A stretch of 64,000 bases of DNA from the NCBI GenBank assembly GCA_022577435.1, contig JAKOON010000004.1, forward strand, positions 4,611,001-4,675,000, in the 5' to 3' direction. The notes beneath the pieces were generated by a model. The model saw only the letters and a program-made list of their open reading frames with translations. It ran no database searches and was not told where the DNA came from. Each line of letters starts with the position of its first letter. The first letter of the stretch is position 1. Of the stretch, positions 35,791 to 49,300 are shown in pieces. This DNA is from Embiotoca jacksoni (lineage: Eukaryota > Chordata > Actinopteri > Embiotocidae). Position numbers and translations under genes: made by a program.

Positions 35791-36060
35791 CCATCTGATT
35801 CACCAGACCTGCTTTTCTTTCAATTATTCTAATTCGATCACATAAAGTAACTTAGATTCTGAGGGAAAATGTATTGAAGTAAAAAAAAAAAATATATATA
35901 TATCCAACTAAGGAAATTCAGCGAAGTAAAAAGTGAAATAAAAACAAACAAAAAAGATAAAACGGTGCGCTCACACCTCACACTTCACACTCCCGCCCGG
36001 CAGGGGGCGGTATACGCGCCTCCCCGGAAAGCCGGTCGGCATCCGCCGGTCCCCGGGAAA

Positions 36061-38562
36061 GAAGGCAGTTTGTGGGCATGAACTACTCTTGACTGCTTTG
36101 CTGTCGTCCTGCTCCGCGCTGTCCAATCAGACGCCGCTGCAGCGAGACACCGCCAAGATCGGATTGTGTGTGAGAGAGAGAGTCCGCTGCTTGTTGGCAG
36201 TGAGTGGATAAAAAAAAAGAAAAAAGAAAAGAGAGAGAAGGCTAAGCTAACGGACTTGCTAACTTGAGAAGCGCACCGGGTAAGATGCGTTCACTGACCC
36301 CGTGTGGACACCGATTTAGCCGATGAAAGCGGTCCTGACGTTAGATATATGTATATATACACGTTAAACTCGAACGCAAAATTCTGGCTTGTGTTGTCGG
36401 ATGACAGGTGGAGGTGGAGGTGGTGGAGGTGGTGGTGGTGGTGGTGTTAGCTCGTCCGTTAGCTCGTCCGTTAGCATTGCGGGCTAACAAAAGCGGCCCG
36501 GAAAAGGTCCCGAGTTTCTGCAGCGCGTCGCTAAAAAAAAAAAAAACAACAAAAAAAACAACAAAAGTTTGCATCGCTTAGTCCAGCAAAAACAACAACA
36601 ACAACAACAAAGTACAAGTCGTTTTGTTATCTATGTTGTTGTTGTTTTTTTGTTTTTTTTTACGGGGATTTGAAGTAGCGGCGGCGGTGAAACGAGCCTT
36701 CGGTCAGATTTAACCGACATCCCTCCTGGAGGCTTCTTCTAACGGCCGTCACACAAACAAACAAACAAACAAACAAACAAACAAACAAACAACAACAACG
36801 TTTAAATGTCGAACAAACACGTATCTGGTGGAGCCGTTAAGTTAGTCATCGTAAAGTCGATAAAAAAACGTGTCGTACAAAAATTAAAAACAACTATAAC
36901 CAGCTGAATACAAGATGATAAAATAGTATTTAAGCTTTTTTAAACGTAACGTCGAGCTCGTTTTTATTATTATTTTTTTAATAATAATAATAATAATAAC
37001 TTGGGGAATTGTGTTTGTTGTTGGCTTGACGATAAGAAGTCCTCAGTTGGGCAATAAAACATAAATAACTAACCAACTAAATGTAATTACTAGTAATAAG
37101 TATTTAACTTTGATTGTGAAACATGTATTTACTTTTTAATTATTATTTATTTTTGAAGTGTGAAAACGACAGCTGCTCAGCAAGAAATACGAGACGCGAA
37201 GGAAGAACTTAAAATACTCCAAAACGACGTGTTGTTTTTAATTATTATTTTATTTTAGACAGCATATAATAATAATAATGGATGAAAAGTAGCTCGACGT
37301 TGCTTTTATTTGAGTTTCCTGTCGTGCCGGAGGAGGATTCAGACCTCCTCTTCCTCCATTCTCAAATGTCCCAAACACAACAACAACAACAGCCGGTCGG
37401 AGGGGGACGAGCAGAGAGAGAAGTGCGCTCGTTGTAAGTGCACAAGAGTCAAACCCCCCCCAAAAAAAAAAAAAAAAAAAAAAAATTTAACTTCGTTCAA
37501 CCGGTGACGTTAAAAAAAAAAAATTAAATTAAAAAACAAAAAAAAAAAAAACTCGCGGCCGCAATATGCAGCACGCAAAGCGACGATTTCTCATTTTATG
37601 CGAATCGTCTCCAAAAAAAACCAAACAAAAACAACAAAAAAAAAACAACGTGCACGAGCTAACTTAGCGAGCTAACGCAAAAGCGAGCTCGTTAGCAAGC
37701 ACACAGTTGCGAGCTAGCTGCGGTCCGACGAGGAGCTTGTTCCGTTTTTGTTTTCGACGTGTGTTGCTGGGTTTTTGTTTTTGTTGTTGTTTGTTTTGTT
37801 TTGTTTTTGTTGTTTACCGCCCGCCCGCGCGCGGAGTGTGTGCGTTTTGTTTGTCCGTAACCGTGCGGCACCGCCGGTGCGGTTACGCGAGCATTTTTTT
37901 TTTTTTTTTTTTTTTTTGCGCTGTTGTGGTAAAAAAAAAAAAAAAAGTTGAGCATGTGTTGTTGTTTTTTTTTTTAAATTTTTTTTTATTATTATTTAAA
38001 TTTTGTGTGTGTGTGACCTGCAGCAGAAGTTGGACGGGGGCTGCTTCTCCTCCGGACGGTGCTCGGTACCTTGAAGTAGGCCTTGTGCCTTGTGCACACC
38101 TCGCGTGGTAAAAAGTTGTGAGTGTGGGATGGTTTAATTTAATGCGGGGTTTTTATTTCTTTTTTTTTTTCTGCATACGACGGTGCATTGAGAAGCAGCT
38201 TCTCCTAAAGCAGCGTGGTGTTTTGAGTTTGGTGTGAAATCTGTGCGGTTTTTTTTCTTCCCCCTCATCAGTTGTGAATTGCAGAGAGAGACTTCCTAAA
38301 GCTAACGCAAGTGATGTGGTTAGCTTTCAACAGTGTGCTCGTACCAAGCTGTTCAAATGGGCCTTGGCTTTTCAAAAGTTCAAATTTGACTCCCAAATTT
38401 ACAGCGGAGATATCTTTTGAACTGGAAGAAAATACTGTTGGGAAATGTGTTGCTCATTATTTAATGGTTTGTCCTCTTTTCTTTCTGCAGGAGTCTGAAG
38501 AGGGGGACTGACAGGAAAATCTTTTTAGCCTGAAGCTCAACTCCTTTCGGTCCTTTGGGATC
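36061..38562 (+). promoter_or_regulatory. tfdp1: tfdp1 promoter, non-coding exon 1 and intron 1
   Basis: A GC-rich block at about 35990-36130 contains GGGGGCGG and CCAATCAG (36123-36130). A probable non-coding first exon ends at 36279 before GTAAGA. Intron 1 runs to the acceptor at 38489-38490 and is full of low-complexity DNA: GGT repeats (about 36411-36444), (CAAA)n (36753-36791), ATA repeats and long A or T runs, mixed with CpG-rich stretches. The transcription start is inferred, not seen. Confidence 0.5.
36753..36791. repeat. (CAAA)n tetranucleotide repeat
   Basis: About nine CAAA units followed by CAA units, in tfdp1 intron 1. Confidence 0.9.
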
Positions 38563-39725
38563 ATGGCTAAAGATGTAAGTAATAATATACAACAATTAAT
38601 GGGGAACATTTTATTACTTGGCATTATTTACAAGTGATGTAGCCATACATCTGTTAGTAAAACCCACTTTAGGCATCAGTTGTATGGCGGTCTTTCTGCT
38701 GTGTTTGTTTAAATGCGTCTTTATTTCTATGATTTTTGCAGTGCGTTAAATGTTTGTCCTTCACAGGCTGGTCTGATTGAAACAAATGGAGAGCTGAAGG
38801 TTTTCATCGATCAGAATCTGAGCCCTAGCAAAGGTATAACTTACCAATAGTTGTTTCTCTGTAGAAATTGTACATGTAGCGTGCAGTGTTTTTTTTTTTT
38901 TTTTTTTTTTTTGGGGGGGGACATCACATACAGTCACGTTTGATTGACTGCCAATCCCACAAAGGAGATTTCTCTTCAGGAGTAGGCCTATGTGCTGCTA
39001 GGCGGACGATAGGGGGCAATGCAGTATCAATCAACAGCTCTCCATCTTACTGTTCTTCTTGTGTCTTCTGTTAAGGTGTCCTTTCCTTGGTTACTGTCCA
39101 GCCTACAGCTGTCCCAGTGGCCAAACAGCTACTACCCAAAACCCTTGGGCCTTCCAATGTCAATATTGCTGCACACATGCAACATTTGCCACACATGGTG
39201 AGTGAGGTCCTTTAATGTCAGGCTTATATGCCTTCGCAGCCACTTTTGTATGAGAGTTCACAGCCCGTCAATACATGAAATAGGTTTGGGTTGGGATGAA
39301 ATTGTATCCGTGACCTGCAGATGAATTTGTGTACAGTTTGGCTTCCTGGTTAGTTTTGTTTTTTTTCTGATCTGTCTTACTGTTGTGTAAGCCCCTCCAT
39401 TATCATTGTGAGGTGACCGGGCAGTGGGTAGGTGGAGGCAGTTGATCCTAAGCTTATCAACTTCACAGTCAGCAGGATTACACCCATCATCCCATTATAT
39501 TCAAAGAATGTATACATAACGGGAATCAGCTTAGATAACCCCTTAGATCACCTAGCTCCTAGATGCCTCTTATTACTTATAGGGATGCCAATTTTAAGCA
39601 ATTTCTTTCACCGGCCACATTCCTGTCATTCATTTATTTGTCAATAAAAAAGTCTAAAATACTAAATGTATTCTTCCTGTGTTAAAATGGTATTGAAAAC
39701 AATTGTCAGTGGCAATTATTTCAGC

Positions 39726-39784
<59 letters not shown>

Positions 39785-42700
39785 TAAATAATTTGATTAA
39801 AAAAGAAAATGTTACAGATGAAATGAAATTATTGTAATTTATCTTTGCTGCTTTGGATCCATTTGTCAGTGTTCACTAATTAAAAGCACTAAATAATTCC
39901 AGCTTGTGTTGAGGGTGACAACGTGCAGCTTTCAGTGGGGGATGCTCTTCCTGAGGAGACTGAAGTGACTCATTGAGTTTCTATGTAATGTTATCTAATC
40001 CCTGCAGTTAAACATAACTCATTTTTTAGTATGCAGCTGTAGAAATGTATTAATCTCATCATGTATCAACATTGAATATTAGTAAAGAACTAGTTTTATG
40101 TTCCCTTCCTCACAAGATTATCACCATGTGGAGTATTCATATTATCTTGCCCTTCTGCTGTCCTCTCCTTTTGTAGGTGATTGGAACACCGCAGAGGCCT
40201 ACAGTATCAAATACCATTTTGGTAAACAGTCCACACACACCCAGTTCCCAGTTCCTCACTCAGAGTCAACCAGCCGACGCCTCTCCTTGGTCATCGGGGT
40301 AAGTCCTCAAAAGGGCCTTAAATTCAAAAGCTTGGAACATTATTGTGGAGCTCCATGGAGATAAAAATGAAAATTTGTATTGCGTGTCGAGGCTTATTTC
40401 CTGTAAAGAAAACAGTGTGATATGGGGATATGTTCTGTCCACAGAAAGCGTGGCAAGAAAGGGGAAAAGAATGGGAAAGGCTTGAGGCATTTCTCCATGA
40501 AGGTGTGCGAGAAGGTGCAGAAGAAAGGAGTAACCACCTACAATGAAGTGGCAGATGAACTGGTCGCAGAATTCAGCTCCGCAGACAACCACATGTCACC
40601 GAACGACTCGGTGAGGCCTCCAGCGGCACGACATGATCTCAAAACGACGTAGACCTAACAGAAACGTTTTAAATTAGTGCATATGTTCTGCTGTATTTGA
40701 ACACACCTTTGTACAATTCAAATATTTTGTGGATATTTTGAATCCTTATTCTCCATTTTAGCACGTGTATGACCAGAAGAACATTCGGCGGCGTGTTTAC
40801 GATGCACTTAATGTGCTCATGGCCATGAACATTATTTCTAAAGAGAAAAAAGAAATCAAATGGATTGGTCTGCCCACCAACTCGGCGCAGGAGTGCCAAA
40901 ACCTCGAGGTAGAAACACACTAAAAAAGACCATTCTCACGCTGCCTTTTACCTCTTTTATCTCTTAACCATTGTTTCTTTGTATCGTCTGTAGGTGGAGA
41001 GACAAAGGCGGCTGGAGAGAATTAAGCAGAAACAATCACAGCTTCAGGAGCTCATACTGCAGGTGGGAATGAAACGATTGTTTCTGCTTGTGTTTTCAGG
41101 GCTGTCTATAAATGTAGCCTTTATATCAGATGTTAGCTCTGCGTGAGGCAGGATTAATAAAAGCTGTTTAATTTCATGCTTTTCAGTAATGCACATAACA
41201 TTCTCCATTATGGTGATGCCAGCTGTGGAAGTTGCGTTGCTGAAGAACGTGGCAGAAATGTTTTATTTTTTAAATTTCAAGTGTGACCTCAATCTAAACG
41301 GAGTTCTCTGTGTCGCTGCCTCCCGAGTTTTCATCTTTCTTTGATCTTTTCTTCCAGCAAATAGCTTTTAAGAACCTGGTTCAGCGGAACAGACAGACAG
41401 AGCAGCAGGCAAACAGACCGCCGCCTCCCAACTCCATCATCCACCTTCCTTTTATTATCGTCAACACCAGCAAGAAAACTGTCATCGACTGCAGCATCTC
41501 CAATGACAAGTATGTGATCGTCAGCTGTGTTTTGTCAAGTTGACCTTACTTTTATGTTAATAGAGCAGCGCATGAAGTTAAAAAAAGAGCACACATTTTC
41601 AGGCCAGTCGGCATTAATGGTGTTGCATTGGGTTGTACTCAAAAGTTTTCCACAAGCAGTCGAATAACAAATAGAAGAGATTCATCTCCACACAGCTGTC
41701 CAATCACATTTATTATTCAAGGAAAGAAACCTGGTTGTCTGTAATGTATATCTTATCACTGCAGTCAAGTTTATTAATGGCAGGTTTATAGTTTTCCAGT
41801 CCTTGGCAACTAGGCCAATGGTGATTTGGATGTCATGTGTCAGTGCCAAGCTATTAATGTTTGATGTCAGGAGGCGTGTGATGACAATAATGATGCAATT
41901 TCTTGTGGAGATGACTCAACATTTCAAAATATGATATTCAGCAGCTGACTAGTTTACTGGGACTGAAGTCTAACACAACATAATAATTAAGGCTGACATA
42001 AAATGAGAGACAAAACCTAAGGTTTGTAAAAACTCTTCATACACAATGAATTGACACTAGAGTTCCATTAGTATGAGTGAGAGTACATCTAAATAGTCCT
42101 ATAATCTGCAGCAAACACTTGTCCTCCTAGTGGGGGAGCATTGGTTTGAAGGGAAATGTAAAGAAGCTTTGATACGCTCGCGTAGACACTGAGGCTCAAA
42201 TGTACTGTAACAATCTGCAAGAAGTCCTATTTTAACATGGCACTGATAAATGTGCTGTTTTTTCACGTAACTTTTTCACACATTTATATTTAGATGATCT
42301 GCAGGAGTAGATAAGTGAGGAAAAAGGCGAGCCTGGTTAGACCATTTAGGTAAATTCTTTGTAGCTATGAAATAAAGCAAAAAAAAAAGTTCCTTTTGCA
42401 GTTTCTGTATCCAAAGTTGTCAATATTTATTGGTTGTCAATAAATATATGTTGGTCGCATTCTTTAAAATCTCTTGGATTCAAAAGTGTTCTTTCATTCT
42501 CTTCATAACATAATGGATATGTTTCCAAATTAGATGTATAACTTCAAATTTCTAACTGGCCAAACCACCAGTACACTGGTGGAGTCAACTGAACATTGCA
42601 CAACATCTCGTACTTTACATTTCTAGTATTTCTGTTCAGTATGCTCTCTAGTCTTCTGTTTCAGTCTGTACTCCTTGGACTACTTTTAAAGGTGGTTTAG

Positions 42701-43637
42701 AAAAACGTGTTCCTGATTAACTCCTCATTTCCTATGTCTTCCTTCATCTGCAGGTTCGAGTATTTGTTCAATTTCGACAGCATGTTTGAGATCCACGATG
42801 ACATCGAGGTGCTGAAACGTATGGGCATGGCCTGTGGTTTGGAGGTGGGAAAATGTTCTCCAGAGAACCTGAAGGTTGCACGCAGCCTGGTGCCTAAAGC
42901 TCTGGAGCCTTACGTTATAGGTAAGTGCCGCACACGTCCTCTCCATGAAGTGATCTGTTAAAGCAAAGCAAACACTGCTTTCTGCTTGGCATTAAGACAT
43001 TTTTATTAAAGCTTGTTTTGGTTAGGAGATGAGTAAAAGAACAAGTGATGCTACGGGTCCGAGATTTTAGTCTTTACCTGCAGTTGAAGTCGAGAAGATT
43101 GTTATCTCAGTCTCCGGGGGTCCCTCTTCGGGACCTTGTGTCCCGGGCCTCCACCCAATGTTGTTTAAGTCGTTGGATAATGCCGTAGCATGCCTATTTA
43201 CAGTGTTTGCTACCTGCCGAGGGCAACATTCAAACAGTGGTAGGACTGCTGAAGAGAGATGAGTTCAGGATTCATCTTGAATATTTATTTTTATCCAGAG
43301 ATGGCAAAAGGCCCCATCAGTAACGTCTACATCACTGGAGGATCCTCTGCTAATGGAACCCGTTACCCTGCAAGCAGGTAAGAGGTCTTAAATATAAAAT
43401 AACTTATGAGTGAGACAGACAGCGGATGGGCACTCTGCACGTTTTTAATCCACCTTTCACTCATTTCCTAACCACGTTTCACTTTTCCACTTCTTCAGTG
43501 ATGGTTGCACTGATGGCACAATGGCCTCCAGCTCAAATGACTCTCACTACAGTGGGTCTCGTGTGGAGACTCCAGTGTCTTACATGGGGGATGACGATGA
43601 CGAGGAAGAGTATGACGAGAATGATGACGAAGACTAA
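38563..43637 (+). CDS. tfdp1: Transcription factor Dp-1 (E2F dimerisation partner 1)
   Basis: Eleven coding exons join in phase: 38563-38574, 38767-38833, 39076-39197, 40177-40298, 40445-40610, 40762-40908, 40994-41062, 41358-41509, 42754-42920, 43299-43377 and 43499-43637, giving about 413 residues (human 410). Landmarks in order: start [20 protein letters not shown]; the DNA-binding winged helix from [14 protein letters not shown] to the DEF-box region [20 protein letters not shown]; the coiled-coil dimerisation region ([20 protein letters not shown]); the marked-box region (INTS-type [39 protein letters not shown]); and an acidic C-terminus ([15 protein letters not shown]). DP1 pairs with E2F proteins to control cell-cycle genes in the nucleus. 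DP1 rather than DP2 is supported by the MAKDAGLIE start and the [13 protein letters not shown] end. grk1 follows about 2.8 kb downstream in the same direction. Confidence 0.96.
39729..39781. repeat. (TA)n microsatellite
   Basis: About 26 TA units in the intron between 39197 and 40177 of tfdp1. Confidence 0.95.
41510..42753 (+). other. Large tfdp1 intron without further features
   Basis: A 1.24-kb AT-rich intron with a GTATGT donor and a CTGCAG acceptor. No exon, repeat family or RNA gene was recognised. Confidence 0.7.
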
Positions 43638-46101
43638 CCTACCTAAGCCTCGCCACTCCAACAAGCACAGTCCTTCAAACCACCTTCACCGTGGGAATTT
43701 TGTCCACTTGCGTGTTTCTCGTGTTCCTGTATTTCTGTCTGGCTTTCTCAGGGGTGTAGATGAATTTTGAAAGAACCGAGGTGTTTCTTGCACCCACCTT
43801 TTTTCTGCTCCTGAATCACGTGCACCTGCACCACAGCTCTGGGGGAGGTGTCGTCCAAGGGAACTGTAGTGTGTGGACCTGCCACCTGAAGTCTTTGTAT
43901 GTCTAATCCACTTCTCAATAAGCCATCCCACTAAAAAAAAAAATCTCTGTAAAACTTACTGCTGTTGGAGAATGTATAATGTACCTGTTTGAATAGTTAT
44001 TCTTATTATTTTGCAATTACATATAGCAGACATGAGGATGATCAAAATGTTCCAAGATGGCCAAAACGTCTGCTTTAACATGCTGTGTTAGTGCAACAAC
44101 ATGGATTCTGAATGGCCTAATACAGTTGCCATGGCATCCCAGGATGGGGCTCCATCAGATGTGTTGTTACGTTCTTTTGTTTTGTGTTCTGGGCAATTAT
44201 TTGAAATAGTTTCTTATCCCCCATTGTGTTGGGCTGGCTTCCTTCTGTTCTGTAGGCAGCTGCTTTCTTGATCTTGTTTGCTAGGGTTTTTTTTTTTTTT
44301 CTTTTTCTTTTTTTGTATTCTGGAGTTCAAGAATCCTCCATCACCGCCCTGTTAACGCCTTGGTAGTGTTTACAATAATGGCAGCAGCAAGGTAAAGACT
44401 TTCATAACCCAGGCTCCTGATAGGTAAATAAGCTTTGTTTGTTAATTACGTATATGAATCCTACGACGATTGTAGCTTATTAGTATCCTTTAGAGGCCAG
44501 TGGTAAAGATAGACCTTGAAAAATTATTGATGTAACAAAATGTGTGGTTGTATAAGTCTTGATGTACTCCCTTCAAAGATCTCCCTTTTAAAACTGAGCA
44601 ACACATGTACTGACTCTTCCAAATACCTTTTCTGTAATCTAATATAAGTTTGCAAATTAAATATAGATTGTTTTAATAAGTTTCTATCTACAATTCATGA
44701 GAGTCTGTCTAGAAGAACATTTACTTATTTAAAGTTAGAGGAATTGGCTGACGGCACACATCATATCCCAAACAAGTTAAATATGCAGGCTTCCTGTTGT
44801 CAATCTATCCGTTTCGAGGAACTGGTGAATGAATGGCTCGGCACTTGGGCGCAAAGTGGCTCTTAGACATCCACTAGTTAGAGAACGGTGGGTTTGGGGA
44901 GGTCTCTTCTTTTCAGAGGAAAGCCAGTCGACAGCTGCTGTAGATGGTAGAAACACAAGAGGATGTCTGAGGTGAGAACAGTTGATTGTGCGCTCCTTTA
45001 ACCATTGATTCTTTTATTTTGCTACCATTGTTTTATATTTGTCAGCAGTGGATCTTAATAGAGACATGGCTTTACAAGGGGAGGTTTTAACAAGAAGACT
45101 GGACCCTTTTTCTTTTTTATGAGGTTTGGCCAAATGTTTTTGACATGGAGAACCGATAAGAGCCCAAATGAAGCACATGCTGCAGGCGCTGGATAAGATG
45201 TCGTATTTTTGTTGTGTGTCTGGCCTTGTTGGTTATTAAATCGGATCCTACGAGGGCACACCATGTTGAATGTCATTTAAGGTGTATTTCCACTTGGTTG
45301 CTAAAGCGTGGATTCATATTTTTTTAAGTTTCTTTTAAAGGGAGTTTTGACACATTTTTCACATCAGAGACTTTCAGCAGGTGTTTGGGAGTGCTACTGT
45401 ATACAGTAGGGAGAGGTGTAAACCCTTTTAGGGCCCCAAGAGGTGGAGTGTTTATAATAGTAGCATCAAGTGATGACAGGGCTGTTTGTTCTGTTGATAA
45501 TTAAGAATAACACAAAAATAAAAAACATAAGATCGACATTATGTTCTGAAAAAAAATAGGTTTTATATTGCCGCATATTGCCCTACATATATGGCAACAC
45601 TGATGTATCTGAGATGGCCAATATCGGCAGATAAAATCAGCCGAGTGATAAGACAGCGCTGACATGCTTTAATGTACACTGAAATTGGTTGCTATAATAA
45701 TCCTTCATATCCATAATAGTCACAAAGGGATGTAAATGATGGGCGACTAAACACCGACCTGTGTAAGAATGCAGCGTAAAGTTTGAATTGAAGTTAATTT
45801 GTTGAAACTACCAAGTAATATTTCCGACGTACATTTTATATTGTAAGTACATTTATTGTGTGAAAAGAAATTCTGCTATAATGCGGCTATCGGCAGGCCT
45901 CCCATTATTTTAACTGAATCTTAGCTTTTATTTCCGAGCAACAGATTGATTACAGTCTGTATGAACAATAATTGTATTTTTCCAGTTGACTGAGTGGTGA
46001 CACTCCTGCATATGCTGCTTGTGTTGTTCTGTTCCAGCATGTGCTCGCACACTTTGTCTGGGGCATTGGGGTGTTAATGGATTACCAAAAGGTGTTGACT
46101 C

Positions 46102-46156
<55 letters not shown>

Positions 46157-46393
46157 GCGTGAATGGGGGTGGGACAGTGCTCAAAGTGTGCTGGGATCTA
46201 ATTCAGACACCAGTCTCGAGTTCCCATCTCTCGCTCATGCTCCCTCGGTTCCTCCTCTGTGATCTGTCTCCTGTTTTCTCACTCTTGCTTTGTCATTTTC
46301 TCGTCCTCATCCCCGCACATCACTTAGCAGCGTTTAGCCTCTGTTTTTTCAATGTCTTCCCTTTGCATTGCCTAACAGTCAACTACCCGCGAC
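43638..46393 (+). other. tfdp1 3' UTR and grk1 upstream region
   Basis: The tfdp1 3' UTR probably reaches ATTAAA near 44657 or AATAAA at 45517-45522. The remainder up to 46393 should hold the grk1 promoter and 5' UTR. A long GT microsatellite sits at 46104-46154, about 240 bp before the grk1 start codon. No ATP4B exon, expected between these genes from human order, was seen. Confidence 0.5.
46104..46154. repeat. (GT)n microsatellite upstream of grk1
   Basis: About 25 GT units, within 300 bp of the grk1 start codon. Confidence 0.95.
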
Positions 46394-49300
46394 ATGGATA
46401 TCGGAGGCCTGACCACTGTGGTGGCAAATTCTGCTTACATCAATGCTCGTGGAAGCATCGATGGCGCCAATCCAGCTTCAGCTCGGGATAAGAAGTACCA
46501 TTCTCGCCTCAAACTGCCCCACATCACCGTGTGCGAGGGCCTGGCGGACACCCTAGATTTGGCCTTTGACGTAGTCTGCGTGAACCAGCCCATCGGCAAG
46601 CGCCTCTTTAGGGAGTTCTTGGATGCAAACCAGGAGTATCATGGGTCCTGTCGTTTGTGGAAAGACATTGAGAACTATGACATGGCAGAGGACTCCGAAA
46701 GGGCAAAGAAAGCCTCAAAGATTGTCCAGCGGTACATGGAAGCCTCTGCCAAACACTACTGCCCGTTCCTGCCCGAGGACGTCATAGCGAAGGTGAAGGA
46801 AGGCCTGGAGGCTGTCGGAGATGAGTTGTTTGCCGTGGCACTGACCACGACATTGAACTACCTGCGAGACGCCCCCTACACTTTCTTCCTGGAGAGCATG
46901 TACCTGAAGAGGTTCCTGCAGTGGAAGTGGCTGGAGATGCAGCCGATGGATGCAGATTGGTTCCTGGACTTCCGTGTGCTGGGGAAAGGTGGGTTTGGGG
47001 AGGTGTCGGCCTGTCAGACGAAAGCCACTGGAAAACTCTATGCCTGTAAGAAACTCAACAAGAAGAGGCTGAAGAAAAGGAAAGGCTATGAGGTGAGAGG
47101 ATGAATGCCACTCTTAATAAGATGCTCCTTTACCCATGTCATTGGTCTTTAGCTTCAGTCTCAGTGCTGGAAGAAGTACTCCTTTACTCAAGTAAAAATA
47201 TAACAATTTAGAAATGCTTTCAAAATCATACTCAAGTGAAGGTATTTGCATTAAATCCCTTTAATGATGCAGGAACGTATGGGCTAATTTAGCTACCTTA
47301 TTTTTGGGTAGCTTAATCCATAATAATGTGTTATAACTCTTGTTGATTGTATTTTCTGTCTTTTATATTAATCTGCAAAGCAACTAGAAACAAAAGTTAT
47401 CAGTGAGATAACATGCTGAGCCACATGGCTTCGAATAAAATGTTTTTAGTGTAGCAAATTACAATGTTGTGCTTACATGTGTTATCTCAGTTTGGGCTTG
47501 GTAATAATAAATGAACAAAAAAAGTTGATATCTCAATGAAAAAGGATTTTGAAGTAAAGCAGACTGCGCTAATTAAAAGAGTTCAGTTTAAATGTTATGT
47601 ACCACAACATGAAGGTGTCTGATTTCAGGCAATCACTGGGCTCTTTTTGAAAGTTTTTTTTTTTTTTTTTTTTTTTTTAGTGCAGAGGGATTTGAATATT
47701 AAAGGACTTTTGCAGGCTTAATGTTTCAGAGAAAGTTCCTTGCACTGAGCCGGCTCCAGCGGTGCTAATCATCTTTGTCCCTGCCTCTGTCTCGTTTGGC
47801 TTTAGCCTGCAGTATTAAACACTGAGACGGGGATAGAGTGATTACTGGGAGCTTTATTGAAAAGCTCTTCTGAAGGGAACTCCTTGGCACAGTTATGTCT
47901 TGCCCTTGACTTGTCTGAGGTCATTCTTTGAAATGCAATAGAACCTCTTTTGCAAATGGCGCGGAGTTGAAAACATCCTGCACGCTTTACTTCAATCTGA
48001 TGGAACAAACTTCCTTGTAGTTTCACTTTTTTTTTCTTTCTCTCTTTTAAAAATGTCACTGCATTATTTTTCCAAACGGGCTTTCCTAATTTTCTCCTGT
48101 AGGGGGCGATGGTGGAGAAGCGCATCCTTGAGAAGGTTCACAGTCGCTTCATTGTGTCACTGGCGTACGCCTTCCAGACAAAAGACGAGCTTTGTCTGGT
48201 CATGACCATCATGAATGGAGGAGACCTAAAGTAACTTTACACTCGTGTCCAAACACCAACATGAACAACAGCTGTAGCACGTGTCTCATCCCTCAAGACT
48301 TTAATTTGATAAAAACCTGTTTTTCTGCAATAACTTTTCAATATCTCCATTGCCAACATGAGGAGTTCATTCAAAAGCTTAATGATTGTCCATGTGTCAC
48401 AATTCATCCTCGATGAGAGAAGGATGGATTTTTTGTTATAATTTGTACATAAGTTTGCTATTAACAGCTAAAACTGTACTCATAGGTGCAGTTGCATGTG
48501 TGAGATAGAAAAAATCTTTATCAGTAAAATGTATGGAAAAAGAGACGTCAAACTTTGTTTTTGCAAATATTTTAGCCTTTATTCTCAATAGACACAAGAC
48601 TAGAATTAATTTTATGCACAAGAATAGCCCTGTGGGGTTCCTTAAAAAGTATTGGCAACTTTAGGTTTGATTATTTGTAAAAAAAAAAAAATAATAATTG
48701 AAGTGAGATGTCTTGATTTAAAAGAAATCGTTATTTCTTGCAAATCAAATTTGAATGTTCCCAGACTGTTTGCAAAATTGAGAGCATACTGATAGCCAAC
48801 AATGAATATATTATGAAGCCAAAGCTCATCTGTTCGCTGTTCCCTGAAGGTACCATGTCTACCTGGTGAATGAGAGCAACCCAGGCTTTGACGAGCCAAG
48901 AGCCTGTTTCTACATCGCTCAGATCATCCAGGGCATGGAGCATCTGCACCAGAAAAGAATCATCTACCGAGATCTCAAACCAGAAAACGTGCTGCTTGAC
49001 AATGACGGTAATTATTTCTAATCCAACACGTGCATTTTCCTTTCTCCATGTTAAATTAACAGCTGATTAAGATACTTTAATTTATCAAAACAGGGCATGT
49101 GCGTATATCTGACTTGGGTCTGGCTGTGGAGCTGAAGGAAGGCAAAACTTTGACCAAAGGCTACGCTGGGACACCAGGTGGGTCTCAACTGAAAATCAGT
49201 GAACAGTTTCATATTGACGTGGACACTGTATCTTCACAGTTTATTGGAGCTCTTTTTTTGTTTGATCCCTGTTTGCTGCAGGGTACATGGCACCAGAGAT

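Larger units (their letters stand above)
32693..36060. other. Intergenic region between dcun1d2 and tfdp1 (head to head)
   Basis: About 3.4 kb between divergent genes. It contains a poly-T/A patch and CA tract near 32.9-33.07 kb, a LINE 3' fragment (35410-35790), a shorter opposite-orientation stub (about 34265-34310) and a dispersed-repeat fragment (35000-35130). No exon of TMCO3, the human neighbour expected here, was recognised. Confidence 0.55.

Noticed and set aside
46041..46491. Open frames with poly-Cys-Val
   Set aside because: They are translations of the GT microsatellite upstream of grk1.
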